Part shown: piece by piece, positions 1-5,739 of the stretch
Numbering within the stretch: position 1 is the stretch's first letter
Layout: every line of letters begins with the position of its first letter
DNA from: Clostridia bacterium
GTDB taxonomy: Bacteria > Bacillota_A > Clostridia > Oscillospirales > CAG-272
DNA: 12,091 nt
Reading direction: 5' to 3'
Assembly (NCBI GenBank): GCA_017542695.1
Contig: JAFXWT010000138.1
Location: 1-12,091 of the forward strand
Translations under genes and position numbers: made by a program
Notes under the pieces: generated by a model
Told to the model about the DNA's origin: nothing
The model's database searches: none
The model's input: only the letters and a program-made list of their open reading frames with translations

Positions 1-1093
1 AGTACGTTCTGACGTCGGCAAATATCTGCGCTCTGCCGGTGAGCAGGCGCATGAACAGCATTCCGAGTCCGTTCAGCGTGTCGTTCTCCGTTGCGAGAAC
101 GATCGGCTCTTTCTTTCCCGTAAAGTCGAATGAGGAGTTCAGCACCGCCTCGGGATAGTCGCAGTTCGGCCAGTGGTCTGTCCACTGTCTCTGTCCCTGG
201 AAGCCCGCGCAGATAGCGTTGTGTCCCGCTTTTTCTTCTTCAAACTTATCGGGGAGATTCTTGTTGCCGAGGATGAGATCCTTGATGATGCAGTACATCT
301 TGATTGTGAACTCCCACTGCTTTTCTTTCTGCTCGGGAGTGAATTTCACGAAATCGGGATTGTCGTCGCGGCCTTCCTTGCAGTGCTCTTTCGTCCAAGC
401 GAGCGCCTTTGCGACGGCGTCTTTGTCGTAGATGCCCTCTTCCATGCGGCGAAGGATCTCGACCTCGTCGACCGATTCAACGCGCAGTCCGAGGTATTCC
501 TCCATAAACGCCTGATCGATTATCGATCCGCCGATGCCCATGCACATCGAGCCGATCTGCAGATACGATTTGCCGCGCATCTGTGCGACGGCGAGAGCCG
601 CACGGCCGAAGCGGAGCAGTTTTTCCTTGACGTCCTCGGGAACCTTTGTGACGTCACCGACGTCCTGCACCTCGTGTCCGTAAATGCCGAACGCGGGCAG
701 TCCCTTCTGAGCGTGCGTTGCGAGAACGGAAGCCAGATATACAGCGCCCGGACGCTCCGTGCCGTTAAATCCCCAAACGCCTTTGATCGTCATGGGGTCC
801 ATATCCATTGTTTCGCTGCCGTAGCACCAGCACGGCGTAACGGTGAGAGTGATATCAACGCCTTCTCTTTTGAATTTCTCAGCGCATGCGGCCGCCTCGG
901 GAACGCGACCGATCGTCGTGTCCGCGATTATGACCTTTACGGGCGTACCGTCCGAATAGCGAAGATTGTCCTCAAAGAGTTTTTTTGCGGCGTTGGCAAG
1001 CGCCATTGTCTGATCTTCGAGACTTTCGCGGAGCTTCATCGGACCGCGTCTGCCGTCGATAGTCGGACGAATGCCAATTACGGGATGTGCCAT
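1..1093 (-). CDS. fucI: L-fucose isomerase, N-terminal 364 residues (cut by window edge)
   Basis: Ketol-isomerase converting L-fucose to L-fuculose (often also D-arabinose to D-ribulose) in cytoplasmic fucose catabolism; metal dependent and hexameric in characterised members. The protein opens [17 protein letters not shown] and continues with [65 protein letters not shown] and ATENDTLNG, all colinear with E. coli FucI from memory. Two expected metal ligands are visible, Glu336 in ATEND and Asp360 in FADVRTY, matching E. coli Glu337 and Asp361. The third ligand, a C-terminal His, lies outside the window, as do roughly 225 residues if the length is usual (about 590). The ATG at 1093-1091 has GGAGG just upstream (minus strand). 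No other fucose gene is visible here. Confidence 0.96.
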   Translation of the reverse strand, partial: MAHPVIGIRPTIDGRRGPMKLRESLEDQTMALANAAKKLFEDNLRYSDGTPVKVIIADTTIGRVPEAAACAEKFKREGVDITLTVTPCWCYGSETMDMDPMTIKGVWGFNGTERPGAVYLASVLATHAQKGLPAFGIYGHEVQDVGDVTKVPEDVKEKLLRFGRAALAVAQMRGKSYLQIGSMCMGIGGSIIDQAFMEEYLGLRVESVDEVEILRRMEEGIYDKDAVAKALAWTKEHCKEGRDDNPDFVKFTPEQKEKQWEFTIKMYCIIKDLILGNKNLPDKFEEEKAGHNAICAGFQGQRQWTDHWPNCDYPEAVLNSSFDFTGKKEPIVLATENDTLNGLGMLFMRLLTGRAQIFADVRTY

Positions 1094-1125
1094 TTCTTTA
1101 CCTCCGAAATACTTATGCTTATATT

Positions 1126-1142
1126 AAGCGGCTCAGCCGCTT
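1126..1142 (-). promoter_or_regulatory. Palindrome in the fucI leader
   Basis: A perfect 7-bp inverted repeat, AAGCGGC-TCA-GCCGCTT, lies just downstream of the expected fucI transcription start and about 33 bases before the start codon. No T-run follows it on the minus strand, so it is not a terminator. It could be a repressor operator placed over the initial transcribed region, or a leader hairpin. The symmetry is seen; the role is inferred. Confidence 0.45.
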
Positions 1143-1155
1143 TTGTCTATATTAA

Positions 1156-1184
1156 AGTATATCACACAGGCACGGTAAAATCAA
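1156..1184 (-). promoter_or_regulatory. Promoter of fucI
   Basis: On the minus strand TTGATT (1184-1179) is followed after exactly 17 bases by TATACT (1161-1156), a good sigma-A promoter. Transcription would start near 1149, giving a leader of about 55 bases before the fucI ATG. The promoter is divergent from that of tRNA-Leu(GAG), whose -35 begins at 1243. Confidence 0.65.
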
Positions 1185-1242
1185 TGACTTTTTCTGAGTT
1201 TTTTCTTTTTTTGAAAAAAGATGAAAAAATCGTTTTTCCCTA

Positions 1243-1270
1243 TTGACTTTTTCGCCAAAGAGTGTATAAT
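1243..1270 (+). promoter_or_regulatory. Promoter of tRNA-Leu(GAG)
   Basis: TTGACT (1243-1248), a 16-base spacer and TATAAT (1265-1270). Transcription would begin near 1277, about 28 bases before the mature tRNA. The leader contains a short hairpin (ACGCGGT pairing with ACCGTGT with one G-U pair, about 1278-1297). Confidence 0.75.
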
Positions 1271-1304
1271 ATTACTCACGCGGTGCAAAAACCGTGTCAT
1301 ATTC

Positions 1305-1388
1305 GCGGGAGTGGCGGAACTGGTAGACGCGCACGTTTGAGGGGCGTGTGGATACACCGTACGAGTTCAAGTCTCGTTTCCCGCACCA
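1305..1388 (+). tRNA. tRNA-Leu (anticodon GAG)
   Basis: An 84-base class II tRNA. The acceptor strand GCGGGAG (1305-1311) pairs with the 3' strand ending CCCGC, followed by discriminator A and an encoded CCA (1386-1388). The D-arm has the leucine-type GCGGAACTGGTAGACGC. The anticodon stem CACGT/GCGTG encloses the loop TTGAGGG, giving anticodon GAG at 1339-1341, which reads CTC and CTT. A short variable arm and the T-arm core GTTCAAGTC follow. A protein-like frame across this stretch is a shadow of the tRNA. Confidence 0.96.
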
Positions 1389-1390
1389 TC

Positions 1391-1432
1391 AAAGAAACGT
1401 CTTTTGTCTACCACGATAAAAGGCGTTTCTTT
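1391..1432 (+). terminator. Hairpin terminator after tRNA-Leu(GAG)
   Basis: A 15-base arm at 1391-1405 pairs with 1418-1432 with a single G-U wobble and a 12-base loop; the descending arm ends TTTCTTTATA. It starts two bases after the tRNA CCA, so it should end the tRNA transcript. Positions 1391-1413 match 2013-2035 at 22 of 23 bases, so this terminator belongs to the same family as the structured element downstream. Confidence 0.75.
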
Positions 1433-1440
1433 ATAAAAGA

Positions 1441-1469
1441 TTGAAAAACACGCTCTGTTCAATTATAAT
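1441..1469 (+). promoter_or_regulatory. Promoter of the MmcQ/YjbR-like gene
   Basis: TTGAAA (1441-1446), 17 bases, TATAAT (1464-1469). It lies right after the tRNA terminator and about 33 bases before the ATG at 1503, so the gene is probably transcribed on its own with a short leader. Confidence 0.7.
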
Positions 1470-1502
1470 GAGATCGAAAAAATGTGATTTGGGAAATGAC
1501 AT

Positions 1503-1922
1503 ATGGTAACAAAAACAATCCGTGAGCGTATAGATGCGTACACAAAAGAAAAATACGGTATCGATCCGGAGATTCTTCCGTTTTCCCACGAGGAATATGA
1601 AATCTACCGTCATACGGAAAACGGCAAGTGGTTTGCCGTTTTCATTGTGAAAGAGCGTAGTGCATTCGGTTTGGAGGGAGATGGAACAGCAGAGATTATA
1701 TGCGTCAAGATCAAGGATCCTTTCTTTGCCGATATTCTGATGCAACAGCCTGGTTATCTGCGTGGATATCCCAGCAGCAAGTGGAATTGGGTATCTATGG
1801 TACTCGACGGTACCGTTCCATTTGAAGATATCTGCAGATGGCTTGATGAGAGTTACTTGGCAACAAGAACAAAAGCCGGGAATCTAAAAACGCCTTTACT
1901 GAAAAGAGAATCATCCAAGTAA
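1503..1922 (+). CDS. MmcQ/YjbR family (DUF419-like) protein
   Basis: A 139-residue cytoplasmic protein matching the MmcQ/YjbR fold family, small proteins with a CyaY-like fold sometimes called DNA-binding but without an established reaction. Family landmarks in order: PFSHEEYEIYRH (26-37), NGKWFAVFI (40-48), EIICVKIKDP (64-73), GYLRGYPSSKWNWVSMVLDG (84-103), then PFEDICRWLDESYLAT (106-121), the usual helical end. The length is slightly above the usual 110-120 because of the N-terminal helix ERIDAYTKEKYG and a basic tail after residue 122. The ribosome site is weak (TGGGA, 8 bases before the ATG), but this is the only start compatible with the promoter at 1441-1469. It appears to be a single-gene unit; no function can be assigned from neighbours. 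Confidence 0.82.
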   Translation: MVTKTIRERIDAYTKEKYGIDPEILPFSHEEYEIYRHTENGKWFAVFIVKERSAFGLEGDGTAEIICVKIKDPFFADILMQQPGYLRGYPSSKWNWVSMVLDGTVPFEDICRWLDESYLATRTKAGNLKTPLLKRESSK

Positions 1923-1956
1923 TCGGCAAATACGGATTTATATAGTCGATAGGCGT

Positions 1957-2055
1957 GTACCTTTTAGGTAGTTTTACCTCAGTTTCGTACCTTTTGGGTA
2001 GTCTTTCACATAAAAGAAACCTCTTTTGTCTACCAAGGCAAAAGAGGTTTTTTCC
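1957..2055 (+). repeat. Structured intergenic element, copy 1 (two GTAC repeats plus hairpin)
   Basis: Two direct repeats, GTACCTTTTAGGTAGT (1957-1972) and GTACCTTTTGGGTAGT (1987-2002), start 30 bases apart. After them a hairpin with a perfect 12-bp stem (2017-2028 with 2039-2050, loop of 10) ends in six T. The hairpin motif AAAGAA begins 26 bases after the start of the second GTAC. A diverged copy with nearly the same spacings lies at 3595-3687, on the other side of the XRE gene. By itself the hairpin would serve as an intrinsic terminator for the YjbR-like gene. Confidence 0.6.
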
Positions 2056-2095
2056 TGCATTTTGGGCAAAAATCGGGCAAATACAGGTAAAAACG

Positions 2096-2138
2096 GGCTT
2101 CCAGACGGTGGATCAGCCGTCCGGAAGCCTGATTTTTT
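2096..2138 (+). terminator. Intrinsic terminator-like hairpin
   Basis: A 13-base arm (2096-2108) pairs with 2117-2129: seven pairs, one A-C mismatch, then five pairs, with an 8-base loop, followed by GA and a run of six T (2133-2138). It is the second terminator-grade structure in a row after the YjbR-like gene, more than a single transcript end requires. Confidence 0.65.
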
Positions 2139-2170
2139 GTTTTCCAGACGCAAAATCGGTCTAAAATGCC

Positions 2171-2215
2171 GGTGTACTTTTTGCGTTTCTTTGTTTCGCA
2201 AAGAACCGCAAAAAA
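2171..2215 (+). repeat. Hairpin with GGTGTACTTTTTG motif
   Basis: CTTTTTGCGTTTCTTTG pairs with CAAAGAACCGCAAAAAAG across a 5-base loop (TTTCG) with minor bulges. The 13-base lead-in GGTGTACTTTTTG (2171-2183) recurs exactly at 3592-3604, at the start of the second copy of the structured element. No gene overlaps it convincingly. Confidence 0.5.
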
Positions 2216-2218
2216 GGA

Positions 2219-2280
2219 CGGGATGGGGGGATTTGAACCTCAAAAATCTCGCAGACATTGTTCTCTGCGCGAGTTCCGGG
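2219..2280 (-). other. tRNA-like 3' fragment (T-arm and long-arm-like hairpin)
   Basis: On the minus strand a T-loop-like core GGTTCAAATCC (2239-2229) is preceded by a hairpin (2273-2264 with 2255-2248, CTCGC/GCGAG type) and followed by an acceptor-like CCCCCCATCCCG. No matching 5' acceptor strand, D-arm or anticodon arm is found, and the T-stem pairs poorly, so it is not a working tRNA. It may be a tRNA remnant, a recombination site or a tRNA-mimicking repeat. Confidence 0.3.
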
Positions 2281-2301
2281 AAAACAAGATCTGAAAAGTA
2301 A

Positions 2302-2398
2302 ACAAAAAAAGAGCATGCTCGATAAATTATAAATTTACAAATCTTAAAAATGCTTATAAAAAATAAGCAATGCTTAAATAATGTTTAGATTGTCTCCA
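2302..2398. other. A+T-rich gap before the XRE promoter
   Basis: The gene-free stretch 1923-2474 is explained up to about 2280 by the hairpin elements listed separately. This remainder is very A+T-rich and has only a palindrome AGCATGCT and a weak hairpin GCTTAT-(A)n-ATAAGC. I see no gene in it. Confidence 0.5.
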
Positions 2399-2427
2399 TT
2401 GACAGCAATAGCATATTCGCTTACAAT
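2399..2427 (+). promoter_or_regulatory. Promoter of the XRE regulator
   Basis: TTGACA (2399-2404), exactly 17 bases, TACAAT (2422-2427). The complementary words CATTG (2398-2402) and CAATG flank the promoter, a possible but unproven binding site for the encoded regulator. The leader would be about 40 bases, with AGGGAG 8 bases before the ATG at 2475. Confidence 0.72.
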
Positions 2428-2474
2428 GAAATCAACAAAAGCGCTTTTGATTTTTTGACAAGGGAGATTATATA

Positions 2475-3530
2475 ATGATTATGAATCCAGAAAAAATCGG
2501 AATCAATATCCGCAAAGCACGGCAAGAAAGGAAACTGACTCAGGGAAATTTGGCTGATTTATTAAATGTATCAGAGTCTGCTGTCAGTCAATGGGAATCA
2601 GGAAAGACATCGCCAGATTTGGGCATTATTCCGGAAGTTTGTGCAGTACTTGATGTTTCGGCAGATTATTTGCTTGACATCAGTGAAGAAAAAAGGACAA
2701 AAGAAATCGAAAAAATAATAGCAGATGCAAGATTATATTCTGATTCAGGGCGTGATGATCGAGCAGCGAAAATATTAGGTGAAGGGGTAAAAAAGTATCC
2801 GTCTAGTGATATTCTTGTATATAACTTGTTGTATTGTACATATGAAAGCAATAAAGTTATTGAACTTGGCGAGTGGCTTTTGAAAAACAGCACCGATGAT
2901 ACATATCGTCAAGGTGCTATTCAATGTCTTGTTTACGCTTATAGTAGGATAAATGAAAGCCAAAAAGCAGAAAAACTTGCAAGAAAAATGCCTCAACTTA
3001 ATATTTGCTCTGATGCACTTCTTTGCCATGCGTTAAAAGGCGAAGAACAATATCGACATATTCAAAAATATCGTTCCAGGCTTATTGATTCTCTCAACAG
3101 TATGTTATTTAGAAAAATGGATGGTTTAACAGCAGCGAAAAAATCCATACAGTTTTTTGAAATTATGTTTGAAAAAAGCGATTATGGTTTTTACAACGAA
3201 AGAATGGCTGATAATTATGTCATCCTTGCAAAGAACAGTGCTAAACAACTCGAAGCAAAAAGTACTATTGATTATCTGTCTGAAGCAGTAAACCACGCAA
3301 AAGCGTTTATTGACTTTTGCAACGACCCAAATTTCAAATACTCATCTGTTCTTTTTGAAGGATTGCCCGGCGAAGTTGTTTTACACAATGAATCTGAAAA
3401 CACAGCAAAACTCTTGTTAGGCATTTTGGAAGATACGGTTTTTGATTTTGTTAGAAATGATGATTCTTTTATAAAAATAATCGCACGTTTGTCTTCCATG
3501 GCTGATGAGTGGCCTATCAAATCCAAATAA
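2475..3530 (+). CDS. XRE-family transcriptional regulator with helical (TPR-like) C-terminus
   Basis: A 351-residue predicted DNA-binding regulator. Residues 9-68 form a Cro/C1-type helix-turn-helix: IGINIRKARQERKLTQGNLA, LLNVSESAVSQWESGKTSPD and VLDVSADYLLDIS. Residues from about 75 onward are helical with repeated ARLYSDSGRDDRAAKIL-, AIQCLVYAYSRINESQKAEKLARK- and TIDYLSEAVNHAKAF-like segments that suggest a TPR-type sensing domain; no enzyme motif is visible. This is a common layout in clostridial regulators whose ligand is mostly unknown. The ATG at 2475 is preferred over the in-frame ATG at 2481 because of its spacing from AGGGAG. The gene is much more A+T-rich than fucI or rpiB and sits between two copies of a structured repeat, which suggests horizontal acquisition. 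It has no partner gene, so its target may be itself or distant. Confidence 0.88.
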   Translation: MIMNPEKIGINIRKARQERKLTQGNLADLLNVSESAVSQWESGKTSPDLGIIPEVCAVLDVSADYLLDISEEKRTKEIEKIIADARLYSDSGRDDRAAKILGEGVKKYPSSDILVYNLLYCTYESNKVIELGEWLLKNSTDDTYRQGAIQCLVYAYSRINESQKAEKLARKMPQLNICSDALLCHALKGEEQYRHIQKYRSRLIDSLNSMLFRKMDGLTAAKKSIQFFEIMFEKSDYGFYNERMADNYVILAKNSAKQLEAKSTIDYLSEAVNHAKAFIDFCNDPNFKYSSVLFEGLPGEVVLHNESENTAKLLLGILEDTVFDFVRNDDSFIKIIARLSSMADEWPIKSK

Positions 3531-3594
3531 GTCTAGTTATTTAAAATCCAATAATTGAAACGACAAATTCCAGATTAACAAGCTATGTATTGGT

Positions 3595-3687
3595 GTACTT
3601 TTTGGAGTTCTTAGTTCTGTTTTGTACAGTTTAGTGGTTCTTAGACATGAAAGAAGCCTGATTTGTCTAACAAATCAGGCTTCTTTC
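3595..3687 (+). repeat. Structured intergenic element, copy 2, with perfect 18-bp hairpin
   Basis: Two GTAC-led repeats start at 3595 (GTACTTTTTGGAGTT) and 3624 (GTACAGTTTAGTGGTT), 29 bases apart; 26 bases after the second the hairpin motif AAAGAA begins. The hairpin is perfect: 3649-3666 pairs with 3670-3687 over 18 bp with a three-base CTA loop. It matches copy 1 (1957-2055) in order, orientation and spacing although the stem sequence has changed, so the structure seems conserved rather than the sequence. It also follows the XRE stop by about 120 bases and could end that transcript, though it lacks a clean T-run. Confidence 0.6.
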
Positions 3688-3692
3688 AGTTA

Positions 3693-3918
3693 TTACGAGC
3701 GCAGCGAGTAACAAGGTTCTGCCCGCAGAGCAGGTTCTTATATTCGCCTGCGGCGAGTGATATTGCGTTGCGGTGATATTCGGCTTACGCCGAGTGATAT
3801 TGCGCTTCGCGCAGTTTCGGGGGGCTAATATAATTTCACTTTGCGGGCGTCGCCCGCACCATCATTTGCCCCGCAAGGGCAAACATCACTTTAATATAAA
3901 TTTTCGTATCAGCGAAAA
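3693..3918. repeat. Array of mini-hairpins with GTGATAT spacers
   Basis: At least eight short stem-loops stand in a row. Those in the left half include TCGCC-TGC-GGCGA (3744-3756), TCGGC-TTAC-GCCGA (3780-3793) and TGCGC-TTC-GCGCA (3801-3813), separated by exact GTGATAT words at 3757-3763, 3773-3779 and 3794-3800. The right half has GCGGGC-GTC-GCCCGC (3843-3857), TTTGCCC/GGGCAAA (3865-3883) and TTTTCG/CGAAAA (3901-3918), with spacers that carry the opposite-strand flavour (ATCACTTTAATAT, TTTCACTT). The array therefore looks roughly mirror-symmetric about 3820. I do not see a coding frame in it; with the flanking elements it accounts for the gap 3531-3954. Confidence 0.7.
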
Positions 3919-3929
3919 ACATAACCCAC

Positions 3930-3953
3930 GCGCGCCGTCTCGCGCGCTTTTTT
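3930..3953 (+). terminator. GC-rich terminator before the rpiB promoter
   Basis: GCGCGC (3930-3935) pairs with GCGCGC (3942-3947) over a 6-base loop, followed immediately by six T (3948-3953). It ends one base before the -35 region of the next promoter, so it insulates the isomerase gene from upstream transcription. Confidence 0.65.
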
Positions 3954-3954
3954 C

Positions 3955-3983
3955 TTGACATTTCTTTCGCCTTATGGTATATT
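3955..3983 (+). promoter_or_regulatory. Strong promoter of the RpiB-type isomerase gene
   Basis: TTGACA (3955-3960), 17 bases, TATATT (3978-3983). Transcription would start near 3990, leaving about 30 bases that include the ribosome site GGAGG before the ATG at 4020. Confidence 0.8.
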
Positions 3984-4019
3984 TAATTCATCAAAATAAA
4001 TCAAATCCGGAGGCGCACA

Positions 4020-4601
4020 ATGAAAACCATAAAAGACAAATATCTCGTCGTAGGCGCGGATTTCGCGGGATTTCCGCTCAAAGAGGTCGTCGTCGAGCAT
4101 CTGAAGAAAAAGGGTTGGAAGATAACCGACCTCGGCGTTACAAAGGACAGCGACCCGAATGATACGGAAAATATGTTCCACCGCGTCGGTCTGCGCGTCG
4201 GCGCGCAGATATCCGAGGGGATTTTCGAGCGCGCGCTTCTCTTCTGCGGCACGGGAATGGGGATACACATCGCCGCGAGCAAGTGCCCGCACGTCCATGC
4301 GGGCGTCGTCGAGAGTCTGCCCGCCGCGACGAGAGCGATTACCGGCAACGGAGTCAACGTTCTTGCGATGGGCGCGTTTTACGTCGCGCCGCAGACGGCG
4401 TGCGACATCGCCGACTCGTATCTTTCCAATTCTCTCGGTTCCGGCTGGGAATGGTGGCACAATTTCTATGAATTTCACAAGCTCGCCATCGACGAGCTCG
4501 AAGCGTTCGACTACGAGGAATACAAGAAAAACGGCTTTAAGATGAAACATCTCGGCGATTACGAGCTGACGCTCGATTTCGACAAAAAAGATGAACAATA
4601 A
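4020..4601 (+). CDS. RpiB/LacA/LacB-family sugar-phosphate isomerase, divergent
   Basis: A 193-residue cytoplasmic protein of the family that interconverts aldose and ketose phosphates (ribose-5-P/ribulose-5-P, galactose-6-P/tagatose-6-P, and tetrose phosphates in some clades). Visible landmarks: VVGADFAGFPLKEVVVEHLK (10-29), matching the N-terminal SDHAG-type motif; FCGTGMGIHIAASK (75-88) with the likely catalytic Cys76; and NGVNVLAMGAFYV (110-122). The usual His of D-H-A-G is Phe15, and the C-terminus is about 45 residues longer than typical RpiB (about 145-150), including a WEWWHNFYEFHK segment. Both traits point to a side branch rather than housekeeping RpiB, and the substrate cannot be named. 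It leads a possible operon with the lipoprotein and YcxB-like genes (gaps of 27 and 29 bases). The start is set by GGAGG 7 bases upstream. Confidence 0.85.
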   Translation: MKTIKDKYLVVGADFAGFPLKEVVVEHLKKKGWKITDLGVTKDSDPNDTENMFHRVGLRVGAQISEGIFERALLFCGTGMGIHIAASKCPHVHAGVVESLPAATRAITGNGVNVLAMGAFYVAPQTACDIADSYLSNSLGSGWEWWHNFYEFHKLAIDELEAFDYEEYKKNGFKMKHLGDYELTLDFDKKDEQ

Positions 4602-4628
4602 TACACCGCATCTGAAAGGTATTGAACT

Positions 4629-5021
4629 ATGAAAAAAATCATCTCGGTTTTGTTTGTTATTCTTATCGCGTTTTCGCTGATCGGCTGTTCGACGTACACT
4701 TCGAGTTACAAAGCAATGATGCTCATCACGTCCCAAGACTCCGACTCGGCTGAAATAAGTTTTTCCTCATTCGAGGGGACGAAAGTCTTTACGATGCGAT
4801 CCGACAATTTCAACGGTGTTCTCGAGTACAAAGCGTACGTCGCCGACGGAACTGCGATCGTCAGCATCGACTGCGACGGCACCAAAACGGAGCTGTTCAA
4901 AATAGCCGCGGGCGAAACGGTAAGATCATCCGCTCCCGTCGGTAAAGGAACGGTCTATATCATCATCGAAACGATCGGAAAATGCAAAAACGGCAGTTTT
5001 GAGTTCGACATCGACGACTGA
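4629..5021 (+). CDS. Small predicted lipoprotein
   Basis: A 130-residue protein with a classic lipoprotein signal: two Lys after Met, a hydrophobic stretch (4-18) and the lipobox L-I-G-C with Cys20 as predicted lipidation site. The mature part is mostly beta-prone, with alternating hydrophobic and polar residues and an acidic, Ser/Thr-rich composition (SAEISFSSFEGTKVFTMRSD, IVSIDCDGTKTELF), ending FEFDIDD. This fits a surface-anchored beta-sandwich, but I do not recognise the family. The ribosome site is moderate (AAAGGT). It follows the isomerase gene by 27 bases and precedes the YcxB-like gene by 29, so co-transcription is likely though a shared function is not evident. Confidence 0.75.
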   Translation: MKKIISVLFVILIAFSLIGCSTYTSSYKAMMLITSQDSDSAEISFSSFEGTKVFTMRSDNFNGVLEYKAYVADGTAIVSIDCDGTKTELFKIAAGETVRSSAPVGKGTVYIIIETIGKCKNGSFEFDIDD

Positions 5022-5050
5022 AATAACAAAATTAAAATGGGAGGCAGATT

Positions 5051-5626
5051 ATGTTTGAAACAACAGGGCGCCTTGATGAAAAGGTTTTTAATGAGGTTTA
5101 TATTCGAATTTGCGAAAAATGGCGTTTGGCGATTTTTTTGATTGTCAGCGTGGTAACCACCTGTTTTTCAATAAGGTATTTGGTGCTCGGCATTCAATAC
5201 ATTGTTGATTACGGCAAATATCCGGAGGCAACGCCCTATACCGTAAAATGGTTTTTGTTTAGTTTTCTTTTTCTTGCCCTTACTGTATTATACATATTGG
5301 TAATATTTGTTATCGGGAAAAAGAAATACATAAAAAAGCAGATTGGACTTTTAAACGAGGTCCTCGGCACAGAGTATGCCGACATTACGGTGTCATTTGA
5401 CGATGAAGGAGTCATCATTAAAAATGATATGACCGAAAAAGAAACGAAAATAAAATACGAACACTTCGATAGATTTATAAAAACAAAAAATTATTATGTT
5501 CTTGAGACAAAAGCAAAACAGTACGTTGTCGTATTCAAAAATCAGATTTCCGATGATGAGAAGGAATCACTTTTCGAGTTTCTTGAGAAAAAAACCAATA
5601 TCATCAATTATAAAATGACCATTTAA
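5051..5626 (+). CDS. YcxB-like two-helix membrane protein
   Basis: A 191-residue predicted membrane protein. A short cytoplasmic N-terminus leads into a first transmembrane helix at about 26-52, a short loop with PEATPY, and a second helix at about 66-88 (WFLFSFLFLALTVLYILVIF). It is followed by a soluble domain (about 105-185) with the YcxB-like pattern: ITVSFDDEGVIIKND, a middle IKYEHFDRFIKTKNYYVLET, KQYVVVFKNQ, then a terminal helix DDEKESLFEFLEKK. Function in this family is unknown; such proteins often come with regulators or stress genes. The gene is A+T-richer than rpiB. The start is set by GGGAGG 7 bases before the ATG. No terminator is visible between its stop and the tRNA promoter, so read-through into the tRNA is possible. 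Confidence 0.8.
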   Translation: MFETTGRLDEKVFNEVYIRICEKWRLAIFLIVSVVTTCFSIRYLVLGIQYIVDYGKYPEATPYTVKWFLFSFLFLALTVLYILVIFVIGKKKYIKKQIGLLNEVLGTEYADITVSFDDEGVIIKNDMTEKETKIKYEHFDRFIKTKNYYVLETKAKQYVVVFKNQISDDEKESLFEFLEKKTNIINYKMTI

Positions 5627-5638
5627 TGAAATTACATC

Positions 5639-5667
5639 TTGACAAAATTGAGGTAATGCGGTAAAAT
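5639..5667 (+). promoter_or_regulatory. Promoter of tRNA-Leu(CAG)
   Basis: TTGACA (5639-5644), 17 bases, TAAAAT (5662-5667), beginning 12 bases after the stop of the YcxB-like gene. The predicted leader of about 66 bases is G+C-rich and can fold (GCTGT pairing with ACAGC around a CGGG/CCCG core) before the tRNA. Confidence 0.7.
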
Positions 5668-5739
5668 ATCTTTCGCGGATAAAGCTGTGCGCTCCGCCTC
5701 GGGCAAGCCGCCCCGTGTAAAAACAGCGGCTTCATATTC

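Noticed and set aside
173..1246. 357-codon plus-strand open frame
   Set aside because: It is the shadow of fucI on the opposite strand, whose translation matches L-fucose isomerase throughout.
2026..2301. 91-codon plus-strand frame through the hairpin stack
   Set aside because: It crosses several perfect inverted repeats and the tRNA-like fragment; the openness comes from these elements, and no ribosome site is present.
2455..2476. TTGACA (2455-2460) with TATAAT (2471-2476) next to the XRE start codon
   Set aside because: The spacer is only 10 bases and the -10 overlaps the ATG; the promoter at 2399-2427 has a 17-base spacer and correct placement.
3693..3918. CRISPR array
   Set aside because: Repeated units are only 7-base spacers with variable hairpins; there is no constant 24-40-base repeat, no regular spacers and no cas gene.
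3972..4736. 254-codon minus-strand frame over the isomerase gene
   Set aside because: The opposite strand encodes a clear RpiB-type protein with promoter and ribosome site.
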